Below, piece after piece: positions 42,763 to 54,005 of a stretch of 64,000 bases of DNA (positions are counted from its first letter, which is position 1; every line of letters starts with the position of its first letter). Under the pieces are notes generated by a model, which saw only the letters and a program-made list of their open reading frames with translations, was not told where the DNA came from and searched no databases. The position numbers were made by a program, and so were the translations under genes. This DNA is from Aliihoeflea sp. 2WW (GTDB lineage: Bacteria; Pseudomonadota; Alphaproteobacteria; Rhizobiales; Rhizobiaceae): positions 62,001 to 126,000 of the forward strand of contig NZ_AYOD01000008.1 of assembly GCF_000497755.1 (NCBI RefSeq), read 5' to 3'.

Positions 42763-43424
42763 GAAGGTTCCTGCGTGCCGCGGATGAGTTCGGCCATCAT
42801 CTGGGCGCGCTGGCGCATATTGCCCGAAACGCGCTCGTCGCCGACGATGAGATCGAAAAGACGCAGCGCCTCTTCCGACTGGCCGTCCTTCCACGCCGCG
42901 AGCGCAAGCGCCTCGCGCGCGGAATGGCGCATTGCGTTGTCGTCGGCGGTCATCGCCTCGACGCGGGCGGCGACGTCGTCATAGGAGCCGTGATCGATAA
43001 GAAGGTAGCCGGCACGCAACCGCGCCGTGTCGCGGATCGCCTGCGGGATCGCATTGTCGCTCGCCACGGCGTCGAACGAAGCGATGGCGGCCGCATGGTC
43101 ACCGGCGTCGGACTGGACGGTAGCAGTGCGGAAGCGGGCGAGCACCGGATAGGCGCCGAAGCCATCTTCCTGAAGGGCGGAAAGTTCGGCAAGGGCCTGC
43201 TCGTTCTGGCCGCTATTGGCGAGGTTCAGCGCCTGAGAGAAGCGGTCACCGGACGCATTGGCCTGGCGTGTCGTCCACCAGTCCCACGCGACATAGAGCA
43301 CAGTGGCGGTGATGACGACTGCGGCAACACCGAGCGCGGCGAGGCCGTAGCGGTCCCAGATCTGGCGCGCGCGATCCTGTCGAAGCTCCTCGTTGACCTC
43401 GCGGATAAAACTGTCGTCGGACAT
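42759..43424 (-). CDS. YfgM-like tetratricopeptide membrane protein
   Basis: 221 residues from ATG 43424; longer in-frame leader rejected. One membrane helix ([23 protein letters not shown], near residues 28-50) behind a short cytoplasmic N-terminus, then a periplasmic part with TPR-like helices ([55 protein letters not shown]). This is the layout of TPR_21/YfgM, an ancillary subunit of the Sec translocon and chaperone network in E. coli, where yfgM also lies upstream of der. Here it overlaps der directly (GTGA). Function here is inferred from layout and synteny. Confidence 0.82.
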   Translation of the reverse strand: MSDDSFIREVNEELRQDRARQIWDRYGLAALGVAAVVITATVLYVAWDWWTTRQANASGDRFSQALNLANSGQNEQALAELSALQEDGFGAYPVLARFRTATVQSDAGDHAAAIASFDAVASDNAIPQAIRDTARLRAGYLLIDHGSYDDVAARVEAMTADDNAMRHSAREALALAAWKDGQSEEALRLFDLIVGDERVSGNMRQRAQMMAELIRGTQEPS

Positions 43425-43543
43425 CAAGCACAACCATTTCCAGAGACAGGGCGCGACGGCGGCGCCCACATTGGCGAGCGTTTTAGCCGAAAATCGCATT
43501 CATGGAAGGGGAAATCCCTGCCACTGGGGAAAGGGCGGCAAAA

Positions 43544-44113
43544 TCACGCGATGACGGGAACGCCGATCAGCCATTCGTGCAGCACGAATGCGAAGAGTGC
43601 ATAGGCGACGAGGCCGATGACGATCGCGGCGACATCCCATTTGACCGGTCCGGGCAAGGGACCGGCGTCGCCGCGCCGCTTGACCGAAATACGGTCGAGG
43701 ACCGCCCATGCGAGGAACGTGCCGAACAGCAGCAGCGCCGCCAGATCGCCATTGGCAAGAAGATGGCCGAGTGCCCAGATCTTGACGGCAACCAGCATCG
43801 GATGCCTGAGCGCCGCCTTGATGCGGCCGGCCGGCAATTGCGAGGCGGCGAGCGCGATGAAGGCGAAGACCATCAGGAGAAGGTTGAGATGGCGCGTCCA
43901 GACCGGCGGCTCGTAGAGGATCGGTGCCGTCTGCCGGGCGATGCCGTAGCCCCAGATGATGAGCACGAGGCCGGCAAGGGCGACCAGCGAATAGAGCCCC
44001 TTCCAAGGGCCGAGGCCGCGGGCGGCGATCTGCGCGTTACGAAGGTCAGGTGCGAAAATTCGCACCGAGTGGATGCCGAGAAAGAGGATCAATCCGAGGA
44101 TGAGAATCAGCAT
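43544..44113 (-). CDS. NnrU family membrane protein
   Basis: 189 residues from ATG 44113, about six membrane helices. The NnrU pattern is visible: GLILFLGIHSVRIFAPDLR at the start, LYSLVALAGLVLIIWGYG, and the WTRHLNLLLMVFAFIALAASQLPAGRIKAALRHPML block with AVKIWALGHLLANGDLAALLLF. NnrU was named in denitrifiers and has an unclear function, perhaps related to isoprenoid or heme-type enzymes (NnrU/MAPEG-like membrane methyltransferases). No denitrification genes are nearby. Confidence 0.9.
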   Translation of the reverse strand: MLILILGLILFLGIHSVRIFAPDLRNAQIAARGLGPWKGLYSLVALAGLVLIIWGYGIARQTAPILYEPPVWTRHLNLLLMVFAFIALAASQLPAGRIKAALRHPMLVAVKIWALGHLLANGDLAALLLFGTFLAWAVLDRISVKRRGDAGPLPGPVKWDVAAIVIGLVAYALFAFVLHEWLIGVPVIA

Positions 44114-44166
44114 CGCGCGCCCCTTTGCCTGACCATTCTAGAGTGTCGTTCGCGCCGGCGACAGGG

Positions 44167-45336
44167 TCAGGAGCGCGCTGCCGTCTTCGACGACAGGGCC
44201 AGCCACGCGGAAATGGCGAGCGCCAGCGCGGCGAGGACGGACGGCCAGAAGAAGCCGCCGGTCCAGTCGGCGACCATGCCGGCCACGACAGGGCCGACGA
44301 TCTGGCCGAGGCCGAAGGCGGCGGTCATGACCGAGAGCACCTTGCGGGGCGACGGGCCGGCAAGGTTGCGGCCGATCTGGATGCCGAGCGCGGTGATGGC
44401 GACGAAGGTGTTGCCGAGGAGGATGCCGCCGAGAAGCGGGCCGGTCATACCGCCGAGCGCGACGCTCGCCATGACGCCGGCCGCTTCCACGCCGCAGCCT
44501 ACCGCGAAGACCGGCCGCAAGCCCCACCGGCGCGCGGCCAGCGCCCACAGATAGACAGACGGGATGACGGCCAGGCCGGTGACCAGCCAGACGACGGCCT
44601 CGAGCACCGCGCCGCTTTCGTTGTCGCGAACGATGGCAATCAGGAAAGTGGCCGTCACGACATAGCCGAAGCCGAAGATGCCATAGGCCCAGACGATACG
44701 CTTCAAGGCGGGCGAGAAGACGAGCGCCGGCTCCTTAGGTGCGGAGCCGCCCTGCCCGCCTTGGCGCGGCAGGATCAGCCAGACGGCGGCCAGGGCCGCA
44801 AGCGACAGGCCGGCCGCGCCGATCCAGTTCGCCCGCCAGCCGAATTGGCCGAATGCGAGCAGCGCCACCATCGACGCAGACAGCGCAATGCCGACGCCGA
44901 CGCCGCCGAAATGCATCCACTGAAGATCGCTGCGATCGAGCCGCGCGAGGCCGGCGAAGATGATGCTCGACAGGAACACCATGACGAAGGCGCTGGCGAC
45001 GCCGGCCGCAAAGCGGATCGCCAGGAAGGCGGCGAAGTCGTCCGTCAGCGCCATGGCGAGGCACAGCGCGGTGCTGAGCGCCAGGCTCGCCAGCGACAGG
45101 GCCCGCTCCCATCCATGCGCCCAGCCGCCTCCGGCGATCAGCGCGCCGACGAGATAGCCGGTGTAGTTGGATGCGGCGATGAAGCCGGCCTCGGACGTCG
45201 TCTGGCCGAGCGCGGCCATCATGCCCGGCAGGATCGGCGTGTAGACGAACCGGCCGATGCCCATCGCAACGGCCATGGACAGCATGCCGGCGACGGCCAA
45301 ACGGACGGGGGATACGGGGAGAGCGGGAGCGTGCAT
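44167..45336 (-). CDS. YbfB/YjiJ family MFS transporter
   Basis: 389 residues from ATG 45336 with about 12 membrane helices. Family traits: AVAMGIGRFVYTPILPGMMAALG at the first helix, SNYTGYLVGALIAGGG, and the SDLQWMHFGGVGVGIALSA block in the middle (conserved W-x-x-x-G). The substrate is unknown; family members are annotated as putative exporters of small molecules. It lies between nnrU-like and an ArsC-like gene, all on the minus strand, without obvious operon coupling. Confidence 0.87.
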   Translation of the reverse strand: MHAPALPVSPVRLAVAGMLSMAVAMGIGRFVYTPILPGMMAALGQTTSEAGFIAASNYTGYLVGALIAGGGWAHGWERALSLASLALSTALCLAMALTDDFAAFLAIRFAAGVASAFVMVFLSSIIFAGLARLDRSDLQWMHFGGVGVGIALSASMVALLAFGQFGWRANWIGAAGLSLAALAAVWLILPRQGGQGGSAPKEPALVFSPALKRIVWAYGIFGFGYVVTATFLIAIVRDNESGAVLEAVVWLVTGLAVIPSVYLWALAARRWGLRPVFAVGCGVEAAGVMASVALGGMTGPLLGGILLGNTFVAITALGIQIGRNLAGPSPRKVLSVMTAAFGLGQIVGPVVAGMVADWTGGFFWPSVLAALALAISAWLALSSKTAARS

Positions 45337-45416
45337 TCTGCGGAGAGATTAGCGGCGGGCGGCAAGGGCGCAATGACAAATCATCGCACAAACCGGCTTT
45401 GGGTCGCTGGAGCCGG

Positions 45417-45767
45417 TCAGCGACCGAAAAGCGCAGCGTAGCGATCGGGCTTGAAGCCGATCTCGACCGCGTCGCCGATGTCGAGGACCGGCCGCTTGAT
45501 CATGGTCGGCTCGCCGGCCATCAGGGCAATCGCACTGGCTTCGTCGAGATTCTCACGCGCCTCGGCCGGCAGGGCGCGGAAAGTGCGGCTGCCCTTGTTC
45601 AGCACCTTCTCCCAGCCGGCCGCCTGGCACCAGCGGGAGATGTCGTCCTTGCCGATGCCGTCGACGCGATAGTCATGAAAGGCGTAGGCGACGCCGTTGG
45701 CATCGAGCCAGGCGAAAGCCTTTTTCATCGTGTCGCAGTTGTGGATGCCGTAGATCGTGACGGTCAA
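45417..45767 (-). CDS. ArsC family reductase (YffB/Spx-like)
   Basis: 116 residues from ATG 45767, four bases after the guaA stop, so likely co-transcribed. Thioredoxin-like ArsC fold with a single-cysteine active motif IHNCDTMKKAFAWL near residue 10, KGSRTFRALP and MIKRPVLDIGDAVEIGFKPDRYAALF at the end. These small proteins (YffB type) are glutathione-dependent reductases of unknown substrate rather than true arsenate reductases; no ars genes are near. The link to guaA is only by position. Confidence 0.85.
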   Translation of the reverse strand: MTVTIYGIHNCDTMKKAFAWLDANGVAYAFHDYRVDGIGKDDISRWCQAAGWEKVLNKGSRTFRALPAEARENLDEASAIALMAGEPTMIKRPVLDIGDAVEIGFKPDRYAALFGR

Positions 45768-45771
45768 CGGG

Positions 45772-47334
45772 TCATTCCCACTCGATCGTGCCGGGGGGCT
45801 TGGAGGTGACGTCGTAGACGACGCGGTTGACGCCCTTGACCTCGTTGATGATGCGGGTGGCGGCGCGGCCGAGGAATTCCATGTCGTAGTGGTAGAAATC
45901 CGCCGTCATGCCATCGACCGAGGTGACGGCGCGCAGCGCGCAGACGAATTCGTAGGTGCGCCCGTCGCCCATGACGCCGACGGTCTGGACCGGGAGCAGC
46001 ACGGCGAAGGCCTGCCAGATGGCGTCGTAGAGGCCGGCCTTGCGGATTTCGTCGAGATAGATCGCGTCGGCCTCACGAAGGATCTCCAGCTTGTCGCGGG
46101 TGATGCCGCCGGGGCAGCGGATGGCAAGGCCGGGGCCAGGGAACGGATGGCGGCCGATGAAGTGCTCGGGGAGGCCGAGTTCCTTGCCGAGGACGCGCAC
46201 TTCGTCCTTGAAAAGCTCGCGCAGCGGCTCGACGAGCTTCATGTTCATGCGCTCGGGCAGACCGCCGACATTGTGGTGCGACTTGATCGTGACCGACGGG
46301 CCGCCGGTGAAGGATACGCTTTCGATGACGTCGGGATAAAGCGTGCCCTGCGCCAGGAAATCAGCGCCGCCGAGCTTCTTCGCCTCTTCCTCGAAGACCT
46401 CGATGAAGAGCCGGCCGATGGTCTTGCGCTTCTTTTCCGGATCGCTCTCGCCCTCGAGCGCGCCGATGAAGCGGTCCTGCGCGTTCACGAGGATCAGCGG
46501 CAGATTGTAGTGCTCGCGGAACATGGCGACGACGTCTGCCGCCTCGTTCTTGCGCATCAGGCCGTGGTCGACGAGGATGCAGGTCAGTTGCTCGCCGACC
46601 GCCTCGTGGATCAGGAGCGCGGCGACGGAAGAATCGACGCCGCCCGACAGCGCGCAGATGACCTTGCCGTCTCCGACCTGATCGCGGATCGCCTGCACGG
46701 CCTGCTCGCGATAGGCGGCCATCGTCCAGTCGCCGGCAAGGCCTGCGATCTTGTGGACGAAGTTCGACAGGAGCTTGGCGCCGTCCGGCGTGTGGACGAC
46801 TTCGGGGTGGAACTGGACGGCGTAGAATTTGCGCTTCTCGTCGGCGATGGCCGCAAAGGGCGCGCCGGTCGACGTGCCGACGACGCGAAAGCCCTCGGGA
46901 ATGGCGGTGACGCGGTCGCCGTGGCTCATCCAGACCTGATGGCGGGTTCCCTTGGCCCAGACGCCGGCGAAGAGCGCGCATTCGTCCTCGATGTCGAGGA
47001 AGGCGCGGCCGAATTCGCGGTGGTGACCACCCTCGACCTTGCCGCCGAGCTGGGCGCACATGGTTTGCTCGCCATAGCAGATGCCGAGGACCGGAATGCC
47101 GGCGTCGAACACGATTTGCGGCGCGCGGGGGCTGCCCATCTCCGTCGTCGAGGCGGGGCCGCCCGACAGGATGACGGCTTTGGGGCCAATCCGGTGGAAG
47201 GCGTCTTCAGCGAGCTGGAAGGGGACGATCTCGGAATAGACGCCGGCTTCGCGCACGCGGCGCGCGATGAGCTGCGTGACCTGGGAGCCGAAATCGATGA
47301 TAAGGACGGTGTCGGGATGGGCTTCGTTCGTCAT
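45772..47334 (-). CDS. guaA: GMP synthase (glutamine-hydrolysing)
   Basis: 520 residues from ATG 47334. The N-terminal class I glutamine amidotransferase has the nucleophile cysteine in [12 protein letters not shown] (near residue 84) and a late His/Glu pair in [11 protein letters not shown]. The ATP-pyrophosphatase domain has the PP-loop [14 protein letters not shown] near 225, and the C-terminal dimerisation domain ends GTIEWE. It converts XMP to GMP. Together with guaB at 56.2-57.7 kb it completes the guanine branch; purD supplies the purine path. No guanine riboswitch is seen upstream. Confidence 0.98.
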   Translation of the reverse strand: MTNEAHPDTVLIIDFGSQVTQLIARRVREAGVYSEIVPFQLAEDAFHRIGPKAVILSGGPASTTEMGSPRAPQIVFDAGIPVLGICYGEQTMCAQLGGKVEGGHHREFGRAFLDIEDECALFAGVWAKGTRHQVWMSHGDRVTAIPEGFRVVGTSTGAPFAAIADEKRKFYAVQFHPEVVHTPDGAKLLSNFVHKIAGLAGDWTMAAYREQAVQAIRDQVGDGKVICALSGGVDSSVAALLIHEAVGEQLTCILVDHGLMRKNEAADVVAMFREHYNLPLILVNAQDRFIGALEGESDPEKKRKTIGRLFIEVFEEEAKKLGGADFLAQGTLYPDVIESVSFTGGPSVTIKSHHNVGGLPERMNMKLVEPLRELFKDEVRVLGKELGLPEHFIGRHPFPGPGLAIRCPGGITRDKLEILREADAIYLDEIRKAGLYDAIWQAFAVLLPVQTVGVMGDGRTYEFVCALRAVTSVDGMTADFYHYDMEFLGRAATRIINEVKGVNRVVYDVTSKPPGTIEWE

Positions 47335-47375
47335 GACGGGCCTTTAGAGAAAAGCGCCCTTTGGCGCAATGGTGT

Positions 47376-48029
47376 TCACCGGCTTTCCAGCGTTCCTGCA
47401 ACGATGGCAGCCTCTAGCCGGTCGACGGCATCGGCGAGCCGTTCGTCGACGAGATGGAGATAGTCGGTCCAGTCGGAGAGCTTCGACAAATAGTCGCGGC
47501 CGTCGGAGATGCCGCGCAGTGCGACCAGCGGCAGGTCGAAGGCCTGGCAGGCACGCAGGATCGCGAAGGTTTCCATGTCGACCATGTCGGCGTCGATTAC
47601 GTCGTAGGCAGCGCCTGAGACGACATTGGCGCCAGTCGACAACCGTGCCTCGGCGATGCCGGGGATGCGCAGCGGCAGCGTGATTTCGGCCGGCTGATCG
47701 AGGAAGGGCGTGCGGCCCTTCTCGAAGCCGAGGGCGGACGCGTCCATGTCGCGATAGGAGACGGAACGCGCCTGATAGATGCCTGCGTGATCGAGTGTGC
47801 GGCTGCCGGCGGAACCCAGCAAAACGACGAGCGCAGGCAGACGGTCGCGCGCCTTCAGCGTCGCGAGCGCGGCAGCGGTGGCGACGGCTGCCTCGACCGG
47901 ACCGACGCCTGTCATGAGCGGTGTGAAGCGGCGCTTCAGATGCGGGCCGTATTCGGCCGATGCCGCCATGAGGAAAAGGACGCGTGTGTCGCCGATCAGC
48001 GTCTCGGGGATCGGCCGCGCCGCGCTCAT
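47376..48029 (-). CDS. 5'-methylthioadenosine/S-adenosylhomocysteine nucleosidase-like
   Basis: 217 residues from ATG 48029 (ATGA overlap with the thioesterase gene). Purine nucleoside phosphorylase-like fold: MTGVGPVEAAVATAAALATL near residue 40, VVLLGSAGSRTLDHAGIYQ near 70, and DMVDMETFAILRACQAFDLPLVALRGISD near 155 (the M-E motif binding the nucleoside). Members split 5'-methylthioadenosine and S-adenosylhomocysteine, or related purine nucleosides; the exact substrate is open. The start is coupled to the thioesterase upstream. Confidence 0.85.
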   Translation of the reverse strand: MSAARPIPETLIGDTRVLFLMAASAEYGPHLKRRFTPLMTGVGPVEAAVATAAALATLKARDRLPALVVLLGSAGSRTLDHAGIYQARSVSYRDMDASALGFEKGRTPFLDQPAEITLPLRIPGIAEARLSTGANVVSGAAYDVIDADMVDMETFAILRACQAFDLPLVALRGISDGRDYLSKLSDWTDYLHLVDERLADAVDRLEAAIVAGTLESR

Positions 48030-48484
48030 CCGCGAATGCCGGCGCGGCCCGACACCACCATGATCGTCGCGGTCATCGTGGCGATGAGCTTGGGGTTGCG
48101 GTCACCATCGATCGCATAGGCCTGTCCGTCGGCGACGATGATGGTGCGGCCGGGCTTGGTGACGGAACCGCGAAAGAGGAAGCGGTCGCCCTTGCCGGGC
48201 GACAGGAGGTTGACCTTGAACTCGATCGTCAACACGGCGGCGTCGGCCGGCATCAGCGAATAGGCGGCATAGCCGCAAGCCGAATCGAGCGCGGTGGAAA
48301 TCATGCCGGCGTGAAGATAGCCGTGTTGCTGGGTCAGCGCGTTGTCGTAGCCCATTTCGATCTCGACGATGCCGGGCGTGACACTCGTCAGTTCGGCGCC
48401 GATGGTGCGCATCACCTCTTGCCGTGCGAAGCTCTCGCGCACGCGTTCCTCGAAATCACCGTCCGGCTTCAGGAGATCGGTCAT
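48026..48484 (-). CDS. PaaI family thioesterase (hotdog fold)
   Basis: 152 residues from ATG 48484. Hotdog-fold signature LTSVTPGIVEIEMGYDNALTQQHGYLHAGMISTALDSACGYAA near residues 37-75, with the catalytic H-G-x-x-H-x-G loop in QQHGYLHAGM. Such enzymes hydrolyse acyl-CoAs (phenylacetyl-CoA or other) to the free acid. It is upstream of and coupled to the nucleosidase gene (4-base overlap), and divergent from the GFA-family gene. Confidence 0.9.
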   Translation of the reverse strand: MTDLLKPDGDFEERVRESFARQEVMRTIGAELTSVTPGIVEIEMGYDNALTQQHGYLHAGMISTALDSACGYAAYSLMPADAAVLTIEFKVNLLSPGKGDRFLFRGSVTKPGRTIIVADGQAYAIDGDRNPKLIATMTATIMVVSGRAGIRG

Positions 48485-48598
48485 GTTCCACCTTCATGCT
48501 GTGATGCGCTTATTGCAGAGCAGCATGGGACTGGCAATCGGGCTTCCGTCACGTCCCGGCGCCTGTATCATCCGCCAGTTAGAATAGGGAGCATCGAC

Positions 48599-48991
48599 AT
48601 GGACCGCGTTACGGGAAGCTGCGTGTGCGGCAAATTGAGGATCGCGGCAACGGGCCGTCCCTACCGCGTCGGCCTTTGCCATTGCCTGACCTGCCGCAAG
48701 CACCACGGCGCGCTGTTCCACGCATCGGCGATCTTTCCAGCCGATGCGGTAACGGTCGAGGGCGAGGCGCGCGACTACAATGGCCGCTGCTTCTGTCCCG
48801 AATGCGGATCGCCCGTCTTCGGTCACAGCGGGGACGAGGTGGAGGTCAACCTCGGGGCGCTCGATGCACCCGACCAGTTCGCGCCGACTTATGAATTGTG
48901 GACCGTGCGGCGCGAATCGTGGCTGCCGGCCTTTCCGCTCAAGCATCGGTACGAGCACAATCGGGAAGGCGAAGGCCGCACGGAAGAGTGA
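48599..48991 (+). CDS. GFA family protein (zinc-binding)
   Basis: 130 residues from ATG 48599. Zinc ligands of the GFA/CENP-V fold: SCVCGKLR near residue 7, LCHCLTCRKHHG near 27, and FCPECGSPVFG near 68. These proteins resemble glutathione-dependent formaldehyde-activating enzyme (Gfa), but most have no proven activity, and the family name should not be read as proof of formaldehyde use. The longer frame upstream of the ATG is rejected because it overlaps the thioesterase gene on the other strand. Confidence 0.88.
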   Translation: MDRVTGSCVCGKLRIAATGRPYRVGLCHCLTCRKHHGALFHASAIFPADAVTVEGEARDYNGRCFCPECGSPVFGHSGDEVEVNLGALDAPDQFAPTYELWTVRRESWLPAFPLKHRYEHNREGEGRTEE

Positions 48992-49010
48992 GCGGCGGTA
49001 ACGTGGTGTT

Positions 49011-49463
49011 TCAGTTCAGAAGCCAGATCGAGCCATTGAGGAGCGTCGCGAAGGCGACCCATGCGGCGTAGGGCAGGAACAGGACCGCGGACGTGCGGTC
49101 GCGGTGCCAGTTGATGCGGATGAAGGCGAGGATCGAAGCCAGCAGCACGACGATGATGAGAAACGCCAGACCGATTTGGTTGAGGGTGAAGAAGACGGGC
49201 GACCAGAGGAAGTTTAGGCCGAGTTGGAGCCACCAGACGGACATTGCGCCGCTGGTGCGCTGGCTGTTCCAGACCCGCCAGCCGGCGACGGCGATCAGAA
49301 CGTAGAGAATCGTCCAGACCGGGCCGAAAATCCAGTTCGGCGGGTTGAAGGGAGGCTTTGCCAGCGCCTGATACCATTCGCCGGGGACGTTGTTGATGCC
49401 GATCAGCGAGCCGCCGCCGACAACGAGAATGACGAAGAGGGCAAGGGTGAGGAATCGGGTCAT
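49011..49463 (-). CDS. tspO: TspO/MBR family protein
   Basis: 150 residues from ATG 49463; an upstream in-frame start adds a poorly conserved leader. Five membrane helices, with the TspO hallmarks: WYQALAKPPFNPPNWIFGPVWTILYVLIAVAGW near residues 30-60 and the QLGLNFLWSPVFF motif near 77. TspO binds tetrapyrroles and is linked to stress and porphyrin turnover in alphaproteobacteria. Convergent with the GFA gene. Confidence 0.93.
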   Translation of the reverse strand: MTRFLTLALFVILVVGGGSLIGINNVPGEWYQALAKPPFNPPNWIFGPVWTILYVLIAVAGWRVWNSQRTSGAMSVWWLQLGLNFLWSPVFFTLNQIGLAFLIIVVLLASILAFIRINWHRDRTSAVLFLPYAAWVAFATLLNGSIWLLN

Positions 49464-49595
49464 GATGGGCTCCGGCGGTGATTGCCGAGCATCTGGCGCT
49501 TTCGACGGAAAGGTCAATTGGGGGGAAGTTGTCGGTGAGAGGTCACGGAAAGGCTCTCGCCTCAGAGCCGGGAGCCATTACGTGAGTTGAGACGC

Positions 49596-50885
49596 TTAAG
49601 CTTTGCGCTCCAGCACCGCAACGAAGAAGCCGTCCGTGCCGGTGCGGTGCGGGGAGAGGATGATGCCGCGCGCGGGATCGATACGCGCCTTGTCCGCTTG
49701 GCCCGGGAACGTGTGATCGAAATGGGCAGCGTGATCGATTGGCGTGAAGTCGGGATTCGCGGCGACGAAGCGATCGATCTGCGCGCCGTTTTCGGCGTCG
49801 AAGACCGAGCAGGTGACGTAGACGAGACGGCCGCCCGACTTCACGAAGCGCGCGGCCTTCTGCAGGATTTCGGCCTGTTCGCCGGTGCGGATTTCGAGCT
49901 GGCGGTCGGTGAGGCGCCATTTGGCATCGGGGCGACGGCGCCAGGTGCCCGAGCCGGTGCACGGCGCGTCAATGAGGACGAGGTCCATCTGGTCTTCGTG
50001 GCCCGCGAGCCCGGCAGCGCCCGCGACGACCTGCGCATTGCGCACCCCTGCCCGCTTCAGACGGTCGAAGATCGGCGCGAGGCGGGACTTGTCGGAATCG
50101 TAGGCGAATATCTGGCCCTTGTTCGCCATGGCGGCGGCGAGCGCCAGCGTCTTGCCGCCGGCACCTGCGCAATAGTCGAGCACCTGCATTCCGGGTGCAG
50201 CGCCGGCGAGCGCGGCAGCCATCTGCGAGCCCTCGTCCTGCACCTCGAACCAGCCCTTCTGGAAAGCGGGTTCGACCTGCACGTTCGGGTGGCGCCCTGC
50301 GCCCTCGATCGGCGCGATGCGCAGACCGAGCGGCGCGATGGCCGTCGGCTGCGCGCCGGTCGGCTTCAACTCGGCAAGCACGCGGTCGCTGTCGGACTTG
50401 AGCGTGTTGACGCGCATGTCGAGCGGCGGGCGGGCGGCGAGCGCCGAGGTTTCGGCGATCCAGTCGTCGCCGAAGGTCTCGCGCAGGAGCGGCTCGCACC
50501 AGTCGGGACAGTCGGCCTGAACGAGCGCGGGCGCGTCAGTGAGCTTGCGCTGCGACAGAGTCGCTGCCTCAACGGCGGTGGGCGGTTCGGGTGCAAAACG
50601 GTCGCCTTCGACGGCGGCGCTGATGTCGGCGGCGGACATGCCGTTTTCGAGCGCCAGCGCGCCAAGCGCCATGCCGCGCGGCGTGTCGGAGCCCGCGAGC
50701 CAGCCGGCCGAGCGTTTGCGACGCAGCGCATCGTAGACGATGTTGCCGATGGCCGCTCGGTCGCCGGCGCCGGCGAAACGATGCGACAGGCCCCAATCCT
50801 TCAGCGCCTCGGCCGCCGGCCTGTGGCGGGCCTCCATGTCGGTCAAAACCTCGATGGCTGCTGCCAGCCTGCCGCCCAAACGCAT
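49596..50885 (-). CDS. RsmB/NOP family RNA methyltransferase
   Basis: 429 residues from ATG 50885; a longer frame adds unconserved residues. The N-terminal NusB-like part is followed by a SAM-dependent m5C methyltransferase domain: motif I VLDYCAGAGGKTLALAAA near residue 233, motif IV with the DAPCTGSGTWRRRPDAKW cysteine near 310, and motif VI YVTCSVFDAENG near 360, giving the two catalytic cysteines of rRNA/tRNA m5C enzymes. It most likely methylates a cytosine of 16S rRNA (RsmB acts at C967), but the substrate within the RsmB/RsmF group is not proven. Confidence 0.9.
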   Translation of the reverse strand: MRLGGRLAAAIEVLTDMEARHRPAAEALKDWGLSHRFAGAGDRAAIGNIVYDALRRKRSAGWLAGSDTPRGMALGALALENGMSAADISAAVEGDRFAPEPPTAVEAATLSQRKLTDAPALVQADCPDWCEPLLRETFGDDWIAETSALAARPPLDMRVNTLKSDSDRVLAELKPTGAQPTAIAPLGLRIAPIEGAGRHPNVQVEPAFQKGWFEVQDEGSQMAAALAGAAPGMQVLDYCAGAGGKTLALAAAMANKGQIFAYDSDKSRLAPIFDRLKRAGVRNAQVVAGAAGLAGHEDQMDLVLIDAPCTGSGTWRRRPDAKWRLTDRQLEIRTGEQAEILQKAARFVKSGGRLVYVTCSVFDAENGAQIDRFVAANPDFTPIDHAAHFDHTFPGQADKARIDPARGIILSPHRTGTDGFFVAVLERKA

Positions 50886-50943
50886 GTCGTCTTCCTGTAA
50901 TCGGTTGCCCGGATGCGGCCTGACTAATGCGTCGCCGCGCCGA

Positions 50944-51597
50944 TCACAAGTCCGAAGCCTGGGCGGGCCGAACGAGCACCAGCGCAGCCAAGGCGAGAAC
51001 AAGGCCTACCGCCGACGCCAGCCAGAGCGCCTGCATGGCGTATGCGCGAAACGCGAACGCCCCGGCGACGGCCCCGAATGTCAGGCCACCCCACAGGCAC
51101 AGGTGCCAGAACCAGCCCGAATGCCCGTTGCCGCGAATGGCCGATGCCATGCCCTGCCCCATCTTGACGAGTGCGCCGGTCATGTAGGTCACGCCGATCG
51201 ACACCTCGCCGTTGCGCTGAAAGACCGCGTTCTCGCTGCCCATCGCCAGCGCCATGCAGGCAATGGCGACCGCGGACCAGCCTTGCCCAGCAGCATAGGC
51301 GGCCGTGGACAGGAGGGCGGTGACGAGCAGGAGCGTCAGGGGTGCCCGCCACCGCCCCGCCTTGTGGACAGCCAGAGAGCTTGCGACCACGCCGGCAACG
51401 AAGAGCGCGACGAGCGACAGCGGCAGAATCGCTGCGGCTGCATAATCGGCAAGGCCGGTGCCGATCTGCACGGAATTGCCCGTCATGAACGAAACGAAGT
51501 AGCCGCCGAGTTCGATGAACGCGACGGCATCGACGAACCCTGCAAGACCGGCGAGTGCGACTGCCAGCAAGCGCTCCGCAACGGGATGGTCCTTCAT
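50944..51597 (-). CDS. DUF1275 (YoaK) family membrane protein
   Basis: 217 residues from ATG 51597. Six to seven hydrophobic helices; the family pattern AGFVDAVAFIELGGYFVSFMTGNSVQIG near residue 20-47, AMGSENAVFQRNGEVSIGVTYMTGALVKMGQGM in the middle, and a short C-terminus are typical. DUF1275 proteins are membrane proteins of unknown transport or sensing role. It lies directly behind the katG terminator on the same strand. A link to oxidative stress is only positional. Confidence 0.9.
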   Translation of the reverse strand: MKDHPVAERLLAVALAGLAGFVDAVAFIELGGYFVSFMTGNSVQIGTGLADYAAAAILPLSLVALFVAGVVASSLAVHKAGRWRAPLTLLLVTALLSTAAYAAGQGWSAVAIACMALAMGSENAVFQRNGEVSIGVTYMTGALVKMGQGMASAIRGNGHSGWFWHLCLWGGLTFGAVAGAFAFRAYAMQALWLASAVGLVLALAALVLVRPAQASDL

Positions 51598-51610
51598 GCC
51601 GCCCCCAAAG

Positions 51611-51634
51611 GAAAAGGCCGGGCACTGCCCGGCC
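51611..51634 (-). terminator. Terminator behind katG
   Basis: On the minus strand GGCCGGGCA-G-TGCCCGGCC forms a 9-bp stem (51634-51616) followed by TTTTCC (51615-51610). It lies about 28 bases after the katG stop and separates it from the DUF1275 gene. Confidence 0.85.
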
Positions 51635-51661
51635 TCCACCATGTATCTGATTCGAAGGCGA

Positions 51662-53980
<2,319 letters not shown>

Positions 53981-54005
53981 CTAAGAATGACGATAGTTTC
54001 CGCTT